Source: Micavibrio_A sp964539025 | GTDB taxonomy: Bacteria; Pseudomonadota; Alphaproteobacteria; Micavibrionales; Micavibrionaceae | Assembly: GCA_964539025.1 (NCBI GenBank) | Contig: CAZIFA010000007.1 | Span: 62,001 to 126,000, forward strand | DNA length: 64,000 nucleotides | Direction: 5' to 3' | In this document: positions 53,198-62,656 of the stretch, piece after piece | Layout of the letters: each line of letters begins with the position of its first letter | Numbering within the stretch: position 1 is the stretch's first letter | Made by a program: the position numbers and the translations under genes | Notes under the pieces: model-generated | The model's input: the letters and a program-made list of their open reading frames with translations, nothing else | Told to the model about the DNA's origin: nothing | Databases searched by the model: none

Positions 53198-54379
53198 ATG
53201 ACCGATATATCTACCCCCAAGCCCCCCAAAAACGCAAGCGCCGTCATAGTTTTAGCCGATGGATCCGTGTTTTATGGACAAGGAATCGGGGCGCAAACCA
53301 AAACGGTCGGGGAAATCTGCTTCAACACATCGATGACCGGGTATCAGGAAATCCTGACCGACCCCTCTTACGCCGGGCAGATCATCAATTTCACCTTCCC
53401 CCATATCGGCAATGTCGGCACGAACGATGAAGACATTGAGACAATCAACCCCGCCGCCCGCGGCTGCATCCTGCGTGAACAGATCACCGATGAAGAAAGC
53501 TGGCGCGCCTCCAAACATTTCGATGCGTGGCTGAAATCATACAACCTCCCCGGCATCTGCGGCATCGACACCCGCGCCATGACGCGACGCATCCGCGATC
53601 TCGGCGCACCCAATGGCGTGCTGTGTCACCAAGCGGACGGAAAATTCGATCTCGACGCGCTGAAAAAAGAAGCCGCGCAATGGCCCGGCCTCGAAGGCAT
53701 GGATCTGGCCAAAGACGTTTCCTGCACCCAGACATATAAATGGGACGAAACCACATGGTCGCTAAAATCCGGCTACGGCAAACAAACCAACCCGCAATAC
53801 CATATCGTCGCCATCGATTACGGCGCAAAACGAAACATCCTTCGCTGCCTCGCGGCGTCGGGCTGCAAAGTGACCGTCGTTCCCGGCAACACTTCGGCGG
53901 ATGATATCCTCGCCCACAAACCGGACGGCGTGTTCCTCTCGAACGGCCCCGGTGATCCGGCGGCAACGGGTGTATACGCCGTGCCGGTGATCAAGGCGCT
54001 ACTCGATAAAAACATCCCGATCTTCGGAATTTGTCTGGGCCATCAAATGCTCGCCCTTGCCATCGGTGGCAAGACGACAAAAATGCATCAAGGGCATCGC
54101 GGCGCGAACCAGCCGGTCAAAGACATCACCACTGGCAAAGTCGAAATCACATCGCAAAACCACGGCTTCTGCGTCATGCCCGAAACCTTGCCATCGAACG
54201 CCGAAGTCACACATATATCCTTGTTCGACGGATCGAACGAAGGCCTGCGCCTCAAAGACAAACCCGCCTTCTCGGTGCAATACCACCCCGAAGCATCGCC
54301 CGGCCCGCAAGACTCACATTATCTCTTTGCGCATTTCGTGGATATGATCGCGGCACAGAAAGGGAAAAAGGCAGCATGA
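53198..54379 (+). CDS. carA: Carbamoyl-phosphate synthase small subunit
   Basis: A 393-residue glutamine amidotransferase subunit. The N-terminal CPSase small domain (GEICFNTSMTGYQEILTDPS) is followed by a class I GATase with LSNGPGDPAA, the nucleophile Cys in GICLGHQMLALA, and the His-Glu pair in QYHPEASPGP. It releases ammonia for carB. The ATG at 53198 is used. It is the first gene of a five-gene run ending in carB. Confidence 0.96.
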   Translation: MTDISTPKPPKNASAVIVLADGSVFYGQGIGAQTKTVGEICFNTSMTGYQEILTDPSYAGQIINFTFPHIGNVGTNDEDIETINPAARGCILREQITDEESWRASKHFDAWLKSYNLPGICGIDTRAMTRRIRDLGAPNGVLCHQADGKFDLDALKKEAAQWPGLEGMDLAKDVSCTQTYKWDETTWSLKSGYGKQTNPQYHIVAIDYGAKRNILRCLAASGCKVTVVPGNTSADDILAHKPDGVFLSNGPGDPAATGVYAVPVIKALLDKNIPIFGICLGHQMLALAIGGKTTKMHQGHRGANQPVKDITTGKVEITSQNHGFCVMPETLPSNAEVTHISLFDGSNEGLRLKDKPAFSVQYHPEASPGPQDSHYLFAHFVDMIAAQKGKKAA

Positions 54380-54651
54380 TGAAAACAAAACTGCGAAATG
54401 GCCCAAGTGGCTGTCCTGCTTCAGATTGCTCTGGCGGAGGTACAAATCGACAGCAATATTTAACAGACGGTCAGTTAAAAAGCATTCCTGATAACTTTTC
54501 TGAAACACTTAAAAATAAAATAAAGGGACCGACCACAAAGAGATGCACTTATTGCGGTTGCGTTTATAACAATACGAACACAACCAAAGAGATTTTAGTA
54601 TACTTAGACAACAGTCTGCTAGGTCAAGGCTGGCACGGGGCAACATCATGA
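54376..54651 (+). CDS. Small CxxC protein inserted between carA and carB
   Basis: A 91-residue protein with an N-terminal Cys pair (CPASDCSGGG) and a KRCTYCGCVY motif that could form a zinc site. No family is recognised. It starts on the carA stop (ATGA overlap). The DNA is clearly more AT-rich than carA or carB, and a CTCTGTG repeat follows, so the block looks recently acquired. Confidence 0.5.
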   Translation: MMKTKLRNGPSGCPASDCSGGGTNRQQYLTDGQLKSIPDNFSETLKNKIKGPTTKRCTYCGCVYNNTNTTKEILVYLDNSLLGQGWHGATS

Positions 54652-54658
54652 CAAATAT

Positions 54659-54695
54659 CTCTGTGAAATTCTCTGTGCGCTCCGTGATCTCTGTG
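54659..54695. repeat. CTCTGTG tandem-like repeat
   Basis: CTCTGTG occurs at 54659, 54671 and 54689, with CTCCGTG at 54680, separated by 2-5 bases and followed by GTTAAAAAG. Repeats of this wording are scattered in many bacterial genomes. Confidence 0.65.
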
Positions 54696-54715
54696 GTTAA
54701 AAAGGGGTATGCCGC

Positions 54716-55477
54716 ATGAGCCTGCACGACACAATGGTAAAACACGGCCACACGATGTTCCGCTACCGGAGCTATCTGCCGCTGCTTATCATTCCGCCGC
54801 TTTTGATAGCGATGAGGGAAAGTTTGTGGGTCGAAGAAATGATTGGTGACCGCGTCGAAGATATCTGGGTTTTTCTCTGCCTTATGCTTTCTTTCTTCGG
54901 GCTTTTTATCCGTGCCTACACGGTTGGCCACGTACCGGGCGGCACATCGGGCCGGAACACCCAATCGCAACGCGCACATCATCTCAACACCACGGGCATG
55001 TACTCCATCGTCCGCAACCCGCTCTATTTGGGAAACTTCATCATTATTCTCGGCGTACTGCTGTCCATCAAAGTCTGGTGGCTCGTGGCCCTTGGTTCGC
55101 TCGTCTTCTTTATATATATGGAACGCATCATTCTGGCCGAAGAAAAATTCTTGGCTGACAATTACGGCCAGCCCTATGCCGAATGGCGCGCAAAAACGCC
55201 CGCCATCTGGCCTAATTTCAAACTCTGGCAGAAACCGGAATTGTCCCTCTCCGTTAAAACAGTAATGAAACGCGAATATCCGGGCTTTATCGCTATCGGC
55301 GCGGCCTACTTCATCACGGAATTCATCACCGATATTTTTTTTGAAAAAGAAAAAATCAGTGAATGGATCATCGATGATATCGCTTGGCCGATCATGCTCG
55401 CGACCGTCCTTGCCGTGGGTCTGACGCTACGCTATCTGAAAAAGCACACAGATGTGCTGAAAGTCGAAGGACGCTGA
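54716..55477 (+). CDS. Isoprenylcysteine/phospholipid methyltransferase-like membrane protein
   Basis: A 253-residue protein with about six hydrophobic segments. The signature of the ICMT/PEMT family is present: GMYSIVRNPLYLGNFIIILG and, further on, EEKFLADNYGQPYAEWRAKT, which together form the SAM site. Related bacterial enzymes methylate lipids, for example phosphatidylethanolamine or lipid A phosphate. The N-terminal RYRSYLPLLIIPPLL helix and two extra C-terminal helices point to a lipid substrate. AAAAAGGGG precedes the ATG. Confidence 0.72.
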   Translation: MSLHDTMVKHGHTMFRYRSYLPLLIIPPLLIAMRESLWVEEMIGDRVEDIWVFLCLMLSFFGLFIRAYTVGHVPGGTSGRNTQSQRAHHLNTTGMYSIVRNPLYLGNFIIILGVLLSIKVWWLVALGSLVFFIYMERIILAEEKFLADNYGQPYAEWRAKTPAIWPNFKLWQKPELSLSVKTVMKREYPGFIAIGAAYFITEFITDIFFEKEKISEWIIDDIAWPIMLATVLAVGLTLRYLKKHTDVLKVEGR

Positions 55478-56109
55478 TGGCAAACCTTCTTCTCAAAGGC
55501 TTTAAAATGTTCCGCAAGGACAATTACGAGGGGAACACCCTCATGAAGCGTTTGGTGAAAGATGGCCAGTCGCCGGATTACTTTATCATTTCCTGCATCG
55601 ATTCAAGATCCAACCCCGGCACAATATTCCGCCCCGAACCGGGGACTTTTTTTGCACACAAAGCGATGGGCGCGATCGTCCGCCCGTATAAGAAAGGCAC
55701 CGCCCTCGCCGCCGCCCTGCAATTCGCACTCGTGCATAATAAGGTAAAAGAAATTATCGTCCTCGGCCATACGGGCTGCGGCGCGATCAAGGCCATGGTC
55801 GAAAAAATAGATGACGAAGAAATTTCTTCCTTCATCAACGTGGCGCAGGCCGGATTGGAAAAAGCCAAACACCGCTGCGGCAACGCCTGCACGCACGACG
55901 AACTGCTCCGCCATTCCGAAGAAGAAATCGTCATCCTGTCTTGCGAAAACCTGAAATCATACCCGAGCGTTGCAAACGCGCTCAAAGAAGGCCGCGTCGT
56001 CATTAAACCATGGCTGTTCGACATGGACAGCGGTGAACTCCTTCAATACAACCCCGACTTCAAAGAATTCGTTCCCCTCACAGCCCATAAGAAGAGCAAA
56101 GATGCCTAA
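55477..56109 (+). CDS. Beta-type carbonic anhydrase
   Basis: A 210-residue zinc enzyme interconverting CO2 and bicarbonate. The zinc ligands are visible as Cys in SCIDSRSNPG and as His and Cys in LGHTGCGAI; the Asp-Arg dyad is in DSR. It starts on the stop of the methyltransferase gene (TGATG) and overlaps carB by eight bases. Bicarbonate is a substrate of carbamoyl-phosphate synthase, so the position has a direct metabolic meaning. Confidence 0.92.
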   Translation: MANLLLKGFKMFRKDNYEGNTLMKRLVKDGQSPDYFIISCIDSRSNPGTIFRPEPGTFFAHKAMGAIVRPYKKGTALAAALQFALVHNKVKEIIVLGHTGCGAIKAMVEKIDDEEISSFINVAQAGLEKAKHRCGNACTHDELLRHSEEEIVILSCENLKSYPSVANALKEGRVVIKPWLFDMDSGELLQYNPDFKEFVPLTAHKKSKDA

Positions 56110-59100
56110 ACGCACCGACATAAAATCCATCTGCATCATCGGCGCAGGCCCCATCATCATCGGACAGGCGTGCGAATTCGATTATTCGGGCACGCAGGCG
56201 TGCAAGGCACTCAAAGAAGAAGGCTACCGTGTCATCTTGGTCAACTCCAACCCCGCCACCATCATGACCGATCCTACGATGGCGGACGCAACCTACATCG
56301 AACCGATCACACCCGCCGTCGTCGCCAAGATTCTCGAAAAAGAACGCCCAGATGCGCTGCTCCCCACCATGGGCGGCCAGACTGCGCTCAACACTGCGCT
56401 CGCACTCGCCGAAAACGGCACGCTCGACAAACTCGGTATCGAACTGATCGGCGCAAACCGTGAAGCGATCTCGAAGGCCGAAGACCGCCACCTCTTCAAA
56501 CAATGCATGACCGAACTCGGTTTGGAATCCGCCAAATCCGAACTCGCGCACAATATGGAAGAAGCACGCGCTGCGCTTGCTATCATCGGCCTGCCCGCCA
56601 TCATCCGCCCCGCCTTCACGCTCGGCGGCACCGGCGGCGGCATTGCCTACAACAAAGAACAATACGAACATTTCACCAAAGAAGGCCTCGACGCCTCCCC
56701 CATCAGCCAAATCCTCGTCGAAGAATCCCTTCTCGGCTGGAAGGAATTCGAAATGGAAGTCGTGCGCGACAAAAACGACAATTGCATCATCGTCTGCTCC
56801 ATCGAAAATATCGACCCGATGGGTGTACACACAGGAGATTCCATCACCGTTGCCCCTGCACTGACGCTCACCGACAAAGAATACCAGATCATGCGCAACG
56901 CCTCGATTGCCGTCCTGCGCGGCATCGGCGTTGAAACCGGCGGATCGAACGTGCAGTTCGCGATCAACCCCGTCGATGGCCGCATGATCGTCATCGAAAT
57001 GAACCCGCGCGTCTCTCGCTCGTCTGCTCTGGCTTCGAAAGCCACAGGATTCCCGATTGCCAAGATCGCCGCCAAACTTGCGGTAGGCTACACGCTCGAC
57101 GAACTCGGCAACGATATCACGGGCGGCAAAACGCCTGCCTCGTTCGAACCGACCATTGATTATATAGTCGTCAAAATCCCGCGCTTCAACTTCGATAAGT
57201 TCCGCGGCACCAAACGCACACTGACAACCTCGATGAAATCCGTCGGCGAAGCGATGGCCATGGGCCGCAGCTTCGAAGAAGCGATGCAAAAAGCCTTACG
57301 CTCCCTCGAGGACGGCCTCAACGGTTTCAACGACATCAAAATCGGCGAAAGCGACGAACCGCATCACGATGAAATTCGCGCCGCCCTTTCCAATCCCGCG
57401 CCACGCCGCATCCTCTATGTTGCGCAGGCCATGCGCCACGGCTTCTCCTTGGATGAAATCTACGAGGCCTGCAAAATCGACAAATGGTTTTTGAAACGCA
57501 TCAAAAACATCGTCGATAAAGAACAATCCATCAAATCAAAAGGCCTTCCGGTGGACGCCGAAGGCTGGATGGGCGTCAAGAAAATGGGCTTCTCCGACAA
57601 CCGCCTTTCGAAAATCATGGGCGTCGAAGAAAAATCCATCACCAAGGCGCGACAAAAACACAATGTCCGCCCCGTCTTCAAACGCATCGACACCTGCGCC
57701 GCAGAAATTCCCTCGGCGACGCCTTATATGTATTCGGCCTACGAAGGCAACGGCCTTGCTACGGCAGAATGCGAATCCGAACCGACGAACGCCAACAAGG
57801 TCATCATCCTCGGCGGCGGGCCTAACAGAATTGGTCAAGGGATCGAATTCGATTATTGCTGTGTTCACGCCTGCTACTCACTCAAAGAAGCGGGTTACGA
57901 AACCATCATGATCAATTGCAACCCCGAAACGGTCTCCACCGACTACGACACATCGGATCGTCTCTATTTCGAACCTCTCACCGCTGAAGACGTTATCGAG
58001 ATCATCCGCACCGAAGAACAAAGCGGTAAGGTTCACGGCGTTATCGTCCAGCTCGGCGGACAAACGCCGCTCAAACTCGCGCACGATCTCGAAGCCGCCG
58101 GAATCAAAATCCTCGGCACGGATACGGATTCCATTGATCTGGCCGAAGACCGCGAAAGATTCCAGAAACTTCTGCACAAACTCAAACTGCGCCAGCCGGA
58201 TAACGCGCTGTGCCGTTCTGAAGAAGAAGCAATCGAAAAGGCCGAGGAAATCGGTTTCCCGCTCGTCATTCGCCCATCCTACGTTCTGGGCGGACAAGGC
58301 ATGGAAATCGTTCAAAGCATTGAGGAAATGAAATCCTACATGACGCGTGCAATTCAGGTTTCGGGAAAAAATCCCGTCCTGCTCGACCGCTACTTAAAAG
58401 GCGCACTCGAAATTGATGTCGATGCCCTGGCCGATGGCAAAGACGTCTACATCGCCGCCATCATGGAACATATCGAAGAAGCCGGCGTGCACTCAGGGGA
58501 CTCCGCCTGCGTTCTTCCGCCCCACTCCCTGCCGTTCAAAACAGTAAAAGAACTCGAAGGTCAGACGATTAAGTTGGCAAAGGCCCTAAAAGTCAAAGGC
58601 CTGATGAACATCCAGTTCGCGCTCAAACTGAATAAAGAAACCGGCGAATACGATATCTACATTCTCGAGGTCAACCCGCGTGCGTCCCGTACCGTGCCGT
58701 TCGTTGCAAAAGCAACAGGTGTTCCCGTCGCAAAAATCGCGGCAAGAATTATGGCTGGAGAACCTCTCGCTACTTTCAACTCTCTACTCGTCGGCATGTC
58801 GATGGAACACACGGCCGTGAAGGCTCCCGTCTTCCCGTTCAACCGCTTCCCCGGCACAGATGTCCTGCTCGGCCCGGAAATGAAATCGACGGGCGAAGTC
58901 ATGGGTCTTGATAAAGATGTTGCGCAGGCATTCGCCAAAGCGCTCGTCGCCGCCGGAACCGTTTTGCCGACGAGCGGCACTGTGTTCCTCTCGGTCAAAG
59001 ACAGCGATAAAGAAAAACTCGTGCCGATCGCGCGCGAACTCGTCGAACTCGGATTCAAAATCGTCTCCACCGGCGGCACCGCCAGAATGCTCAAAGATTC

Positions 59101-59407
59101 CGGCCTCGAAGTCACCCGCATCAACAAGGTGATGGAAGGCCAGCCGCATATCGGCGACGCCATCATCAACGGCGATATCGATTTCATGATCAACACGACG
59201 ACGAAGGGCGCGCAGGCTTTGACGGACGCGATCAGCATCCGCCGCTTGGCATTAACCCACAAAATCCCGTTCTTCACACTGCTCACCGCCGCACGCGCGG
59301 GTGTTCAGGCGATCCGCGCCATGAAATCCCGCGATATGGGCGTCCGTCCTATTCAGGATTATTTCGTGTCGAATGAAGAGGATGACGATATCGCGTTGGC
59401 CGGTTAA
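56102..59407 (+). CDS. carB: Carbamoyl-phosphate synthase large subunit
   Basis: A 1101-residue enzyme with two homologous ATP-grasp halves (IIGAGPIIIGQACEFDYSGT at the N-terminus and ILGGGPNRIGQGIEFDYCCV in the second half), an oligomerisation domain, and the C-terminal MGS-type regulatory domain (LVELGFKIVSTGGTARML). It makes carbamoyl phosphate from bicarbonate, ammonia and two ATP for pyrimidine and arginine synthesis. The ATG at 56102 overlaps the carbonic anhydrase gene. Confidence 0.98.
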   Translation: MPKRTDIKSICIIGAGPIIIGQACEFDYSGTQACKALKEEGYRVILVNSNPATIMTDPTMADATYIEPITPAVVAKILEKERPDALLPTMGGQTALNTALALAENGTLDKLGIELIGANREAISKAEDRHLFKQCMTELGLESAKSELAHNMEEARAALAIIGLPAIIRPAFTLGGTGGGIAYNKEQYEHFTKEGLDASPISQILVEESLLGWKEFEMEVVRDKNDNCIIVCSIENIDPMGVHTGDSITVAPALTLTDKEYQIMRNASIAVLRGIGVETGGSNVQFAINPVDGRMIVIEMNPRVSRSSALASKATGFPIAKIAAKLAVGYTLDELGNDITGGKTPASFEPTIDYIVVKIPRFNFDKFRGTKRTLTTSMKSVGEAMAMGRSFEEAMQKALRSLEDGLNGFNDIKIGESDEPHHDEIRAALSNPAPRRILYVAQAMRHGFSLDEIYEACKIDKWFLKRIKNIVDKEQSIKSKGLPVDAEGWMGVKKMGFSDNRLSKIMGVEEKSITKARQKHNVRPVFKRIDTCAAEIPSATPYMYSAYEGNGLATAECESEPTNANKVIILGGGPNRIGQGIEFDYCCVHACYSLKEAGYETIMINCNPETVSTDYDTSDRLYFEPLTAEDVIEIIRTEEQSGKVHGVIVQLGGQTPLKLAHDLEAAGIKILGTDTDSIDLAEDRERFQKLLHKLKLRQPDNALCRSEEEAIEKAEEIGFPLVIRPSYVLGGQGMEIVQSIEEMKSYMTRAIQVSGKNPVLLDRYLKGALEIDVDALADGKDVYIAAIMEHIEEAGVHSGDSACVLPPHSLPFKTVKELEGQTIKLAKALKVKGLMNIQFALKLNKETGEYDIYILEVNPRASRTVPFVAKATGVPVAKIAARIMAGEPLATFNSLLVGMSMEHTAVKAPVFPFNRFPGTDVLLGPEMKSTGEVMGLDKDVAQAFAKALVAAGTVLPTSGTVFLSVKDSDKEKLVPIARELVELGFKIVSTGGTARMLKDSGLEVTRINKVMEGQPHIGDAIINGDIDFMINTTTKGAQALTDAISIRRLALTHKIPFFTLLTAARAGVQAIRAMKSRDMGVRPIQDYFVSNEEDDDIALAG

Positions 59408-59438
59408 CCATTACAGGCCGCTCATAAAACGATATTTA

Positions 59439-59467
59439 TTGACATAAAATCAAATATTTCATATCAA
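59439..59467 (+). promoter_or_regulatory. Sigma-70 promoter of the 165-residue gene
   Basis: TTGACA (59439-59444), a 17-base AT-rich spacer and TATCAA (59462-59467). GAGGAG (59478) and ATG (59492) follow. Confidence 0.6.
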
Positions 59468-59491
59468 ACACCTGATAGAGGAGTATTAATC

Positions 59492-59989
59492 ATGAAAAAG
59501 GCCGTTAAAACCGTCACCATCCAAGACCTTGCCACAGCTTTCTGCTCAGCCGTCGGGGACTATCTTGATGATAAAAAGCCCGCATCCATTATTCAGGCCG
59601 CTGACGTCGTTACCGGTTACATCGATGGCATGCTCATTAGATTCGCCAAGATGAACGGATCTTACCAACCTGTTATTAAGCCCGCGCATCTCAAAAACCC
59701 GACGATCGACGACATCGATCCTAAAACAAGAAGTGAGAGATTCGAACTTCAATATGTGGTTGAAAGCGTAGTCGAAGGAATGCCGGAAACTTATAAAGAC
59801 CTCTTTGCCGCAAAAGATGCGGGCGCACCCATTACCGCTAAAATCATGGAAACAAACGATTTTAAAAAATTGTCTGAAAGATTTGGTGAGAAAAAGCTGA
59901 AGCCCCAAGTCACGTTTTTTGTGCCCATGCAGACAGATAGCGGGATGGCAGGCTTTATTGGGCTCAAATGCGAAATAGCCCAACCTTGA
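59492..59989 (+). CDS. Unknown 165-residue protein
   Basis: A soluble protein with no recognised family: DLATAFCSAVGDYLDDKKPA near the start and KPQVTFFVPMQTDSGMAGFI near the end. It has a good own promoter and a GAGGAG ribosome site, so it is expressed independently of carB. No signal peptide. Confidence 0.6.
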   Translation: MKKAVKTVTIQDLATAFCSAVGDYLDDKKPASIIQAADVVTGYIDGMLIRFAKMNGSYQPVIKPAHLKNPTIDDIDPKTRSERFELQYVVESVVEGMPETYKDLFAAKDAGAPITAKIMETNDFKKLSERFGEKKLKPQVTFFVPMQTDSGMAGFIGLKCEIAQP

Positions 59990-60074
59990 TTATTTAGGGG
60001 AACCAATCCCCTCCCCGGTCGTTAGCAAGTCGCCAAAATAGATTTGTCAATTTTTAACGACAAGGAGATACATC

Positions 60075-60437
60075 ATGAAAAAACTTATGCTTGGCCTCGG
60101 CGTGGCCGCGATTGCCATCACCGCATCCGCCCCCTCTTTTGCCCGTGAAGTGAAACAAGTCGTCGGCTATGTCAAAACCGAAACGACATACAATGATCGC
60201 GACGCCGAATTCCACAAGATCGACACAAGCGGCGACAGCGCAATCAACTTCAAGGAATTCCAGAAATTCGCTCAACTGGAAAACGAATATGAAATGTTCA
60301 ACATGAACGATACGAACAACGATGATCTTCTGACCATCGATGAATATCGCGTGTTCAGCAAACAGGGCCCTGCCCGCGTGGCTGGCGGTCCGTCTATGAC
60401 CAGCTATAACTTTAACCGAGCAGGTTCTCACTACTAG
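60075..60437 (+). CDS. Small secreted EF-hand protein
   Basis: A 120-residue protein with a signal peptide (LGLGVAAIAITASAPSFARE) and one EF-hand pair, loops DTSGDSAINFKEF and DTNNDDLLTIDEY. Both loops keep Asp at 1, 3 and 5 or equivalents and Glu at 12. An AAGGAGAT ribosome site precedes it. It is an exported calcium-binding protein of unknown role; the second EF-hand protein in the window is at 43609-44253. Confidence 0.75.
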   Translation: MKKLMLGLGVAAIAITASAPSFAREVKQVVGYVKTETTYNDRDAEFHKIDTSGDSAINFKEFQKFAQLENEYEMFNMNDTNNDDLLTIDEYRVFSKQGPARVAGGPSMTSYNFNRAGSHY

Positions 60438-60471
60438 GCCTTAAACCGATACCTTCCTAGGGTAGCAAAGC

Positions 60472-60497
60472 CCCTGGCCCAAAAGCCGGGGGTTTTG
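60472..60497 (+). terminator. Intrinsic terminator after the EF-hand gene
   Basis: CCCCTGGC CCAAAA GCCGGGGG, an eight-pair stem (one T-G) followed by TTTT. Confidence 0.7.
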
Positions 60498-60602
60498 GCG
60501 TATTATAGGGGGCTTTGCTCCCTTGACGGGCTGGGTATGAGGGACTAAATTCAACCTATCCGCCATTCGTGGCGGATTTTCTTTTGTAACGGTAAGGACG
60601 AC

Positions 60603-61079
60603 ATGGACAAGATTCCGATGACTCGTGCAGGTGTAGAGGCCCTTGAAAAAGAGCTTCGCCTGCGCATCAGCGAAACCCGCCCGGAAATCGTGGCGGCGAT
60701 TGCGGAAGCGCGCGCGCACGGCGATCTGTCTGAAAACGCCGAATACTCCGCCGCGCGTGAACGCCAGTCTTTCAACGAAGGCCGCATCAAGGAACTGGAA
60801 TCGGTCATCGGTGCCGCCGAAATCATCGACCCAGCGCAATTCGTCGGACATACGGTCGTGAAATTCGGCGCTCGGGTTTTAATTATCGACGAAAACACCG
60901 AAGAAGAAAAACGCCTGCACATCGTCGGTGAGTATGAATCGAACGCCGATCACGGAAAAATTTCCATCACCTCGCCCATCGCGCGGGCGTTGATCGGAAA
61001 ATCGCAGGGCGATTCCGTCGAAGTACGCAGCCCCAAAGGCGCAGTGTCTTACGAAATCGTTGAAGTTGTTTTTGAGTAA
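60603..61079 (+). CDS. greA: Transcription elongation factor GreA
   Basis: A 158-residue protein with the N-terminal coiled coil (VEALEKELRLRISETRPEIV) ending in the acidic tip HGDLSENAEYSAARERQSFN, and the C-terminal FKBP-like domain (ISITSPIARALIGKSQGDSV). It rescues back-tracked RNA polymerase. It lies downstream of carB, as in many alphaproteobacteria, though separated here by two genes. Confidence 0.97.
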   Translation: MDKIPMTRAGVEALEKELRLRISETRPEIVAAIAEARAHGDLSENAEYSAARERQSFNEGRIKELESVIGAAEIIDPAQFVGHTVVKFGARVLIIDENTEEEKRLHIVGEYESNADHGKISITSPIARALIGKSQGDSVEVRSPKGAVSYEIVEVVFE

Positions 61080-61082
61080 CGC

Positions 61083-61559
61083 CTACTCAATCTCTATAGG
61101 AACACCAGGTTCTTCTTTGGCGGTACGAACGAGCGGCATGGTTTTCACCGAAGTGACGTTCGATGCGGAAGTCAGACTCTCGGTAAGGAACCGCTGATAG
61201 CTTTCCCAATCCTTGGCGACAATACGCAGCAAGAAATCCACCTCGCCCGAAAGCATATGGCATTCACGAACCATCGGCCACGCGCGGCACGTATCTTCAA
61301 ACGCTTTTAAATCGGCTTCGGCCTGAGATGTTAAGCGCACCATAGCGAAGACGGTGATGCCGTATCCCATCGCCTGCGGCTCTATCCGCGCGAAATATCC
61401 TTTGATAAAACCCGAATCTTCCAAAGACCGAACACGGCGCAGACAGGGTGGCGCGGATATCCCGGCCCGTTTGGCCAGTTCCACGTTGGTTATGCGGCCA
61501 TCGGCCTGCAAATCTTTGAGAATCTTCCGGTCTATTTTATCGAGCTTGATACGACGCAT
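61083..61559 (-). CDS. Lrp/AsnC-family transcriptional regulator
   Basis: A 158-residue regulator with an N-terminal winged HTH (LDKIDRKILKDLQADGRITN; ELAKRAGISAPPCLRRVRSL) and a C-terminal RAM ligand domain. It probably senses an amino acid. It converges with greA (three bases between stops) and diverges from the ELM1-family gene. Confidence 0.93.
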   Translation of the reverse strand: MRRIKLDKIDRKILKDLQADGRITNVELAKRAGISAPPCLRRVRSLEDSGFIKGYFARIEPQAMGYGITVFAMVRLTSQAEADLKAFEDTCRAWPMVRECHMLSGEVDFLLRIVAKDWESYQRFLTESLTSASNVTSVKTMPLVRTAKEEPGVPIEIE

Positions 61560-61690
61560 TTTTTCACTTTTTAAATGTTTATTACAAAAACGCGCAAATA
61601 AGTGCTGCGTTTTTCGGTTCTGTTGATATAAAGTTGCGGGATGAGAATTACAAGTGGTTTTATTGAGGACGCCAAGATATTGATCTTTGC

Positions 61691-62656
61691 ATGAGTGTCA
61701 ACCCGAAATCATTGCAATGCTGGATTGTCACAGAAGGCATGGCCGGAACGGAAAATCAGTGCCTTGGCGTGGCCGAGGCGCTGGGCGTGGAACCCGTTGT
61801 CAAACGCATCGGCCTTCGCCAGCCATGGAAGACTTTTTCGCCTTATCTCGGCCTTGAATGCGGCTGCGCCTTCACGCCTGAAATCAACCAACCGTGGCCG
61901 GATATTCTTCTCGCCTCTGGACGCAAATCTATTGCCGTCTCCCGCTATATCCGCAAAAGAAGTGGCGGCAAAACATTCACCGTGCAGATTCAAGACCCGC
62001 GCATTTCATCAAAAAATTTTAATCTCGTCGCCGTGCCGGAACATGATCCAACACGCGGCGATAATGTCATCGTTACGCACGCCGCACCCAATCGCATCAC
62101 GCCCTACAAATTAGATCGCGCCAAAACCGATTTCGCATCGATCTTTGCGATGATGCCCTCACCGCGCGTCGCCGTTATGATCGGTGGCAATTCAAAAGCA
62201 CACAGCATGACCGAACACGGCATGGAAAAACTTGGCACACGACTGGCGCAACTGAACGCCAGCCTGATGATCACCGCTTCGCGCCGTACCAACGAAGGGC
62301 AAAAGAACGCTTTTCTAAAAGGCCTCGGTGATCGGCCGCATTATTTTTGGGACGGCGCAGGTGAAAATCCTTACTTTGGTATGCTCGCATGGGCGGATTA
62401 CATTCTGGTCACCGCCGACAGCGTTTCGATGCTGGGCGATGCCGCGACCACGGGCAAACCCGTCTATATGATCCCGATGGATGGCGGCACGGTCCGCTTC
62501 GATAAATTCCACCATCATCTTCAATCCAAAGGCATCATCCGCCCCTTCGAAGGACGGCTGGAACACTGGACTTATGAACCATTGCGCGATTCCGCCTTGG
62601 TCGCCGATGAAATCTTGCGTCGCCTTGAAGTCCTCTCCCTCCGGGAGAGGATTTAG
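61691..62656 (+). CDS. ELM1-family (DUF1022) protein
   Basis: A 321-residue protein matching the bacterial relatives of plant mitochondrial fission factor ELM1: WIVTEGMAGTENQCLGVAEA at the start, FTVQIQDPRISSKNFNLVAV, and the GT-B-like ILVTADSVSMLGDAATTGKP. The bacterial function is not established; the fold suggests a sugar-nucleotide or envelope role. Its last eight codons (LSLRERI and stop) lie inside the double-hairpin repeat, so the C-terminus has been rewritten by the repeat. Confidence 0.85.
   Translation: MSVNPKSLQCWIVTEGMAGTENQCLGVAEALGVEPVVKRIGLRQPWKTFSPYLGLECGCAFTPEINQPWPDILLASGRKSIAVSRYIRKRSGGKTFTVQIQDPRISSKNFNLVAVPEHDPTRGDNVIVTHAAPNRITPYKLDRAKTDFASIFAMMPSPRVAVMIGGNSKAHSMTEHGMEKLGTRLAQLNASLMITASRRTNEGQKNAFLKGLGDRPHYFWDGAGENPYFGMLAWADYILVTADSVSMLGDAATTGKPVYMIPMDGGTVRFDKFHHHLQSKGIIRPFEGRLEHWTYEPLRDSALVADEILRRLEVLSLRERI

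Noticed and set aside
56078..57289. 403-codon minus-strand open frame opposite carB
   Set aside because: Antisense shadow of carB with biased composition (Phe, Asp, Gly, His) and no family resemblance.
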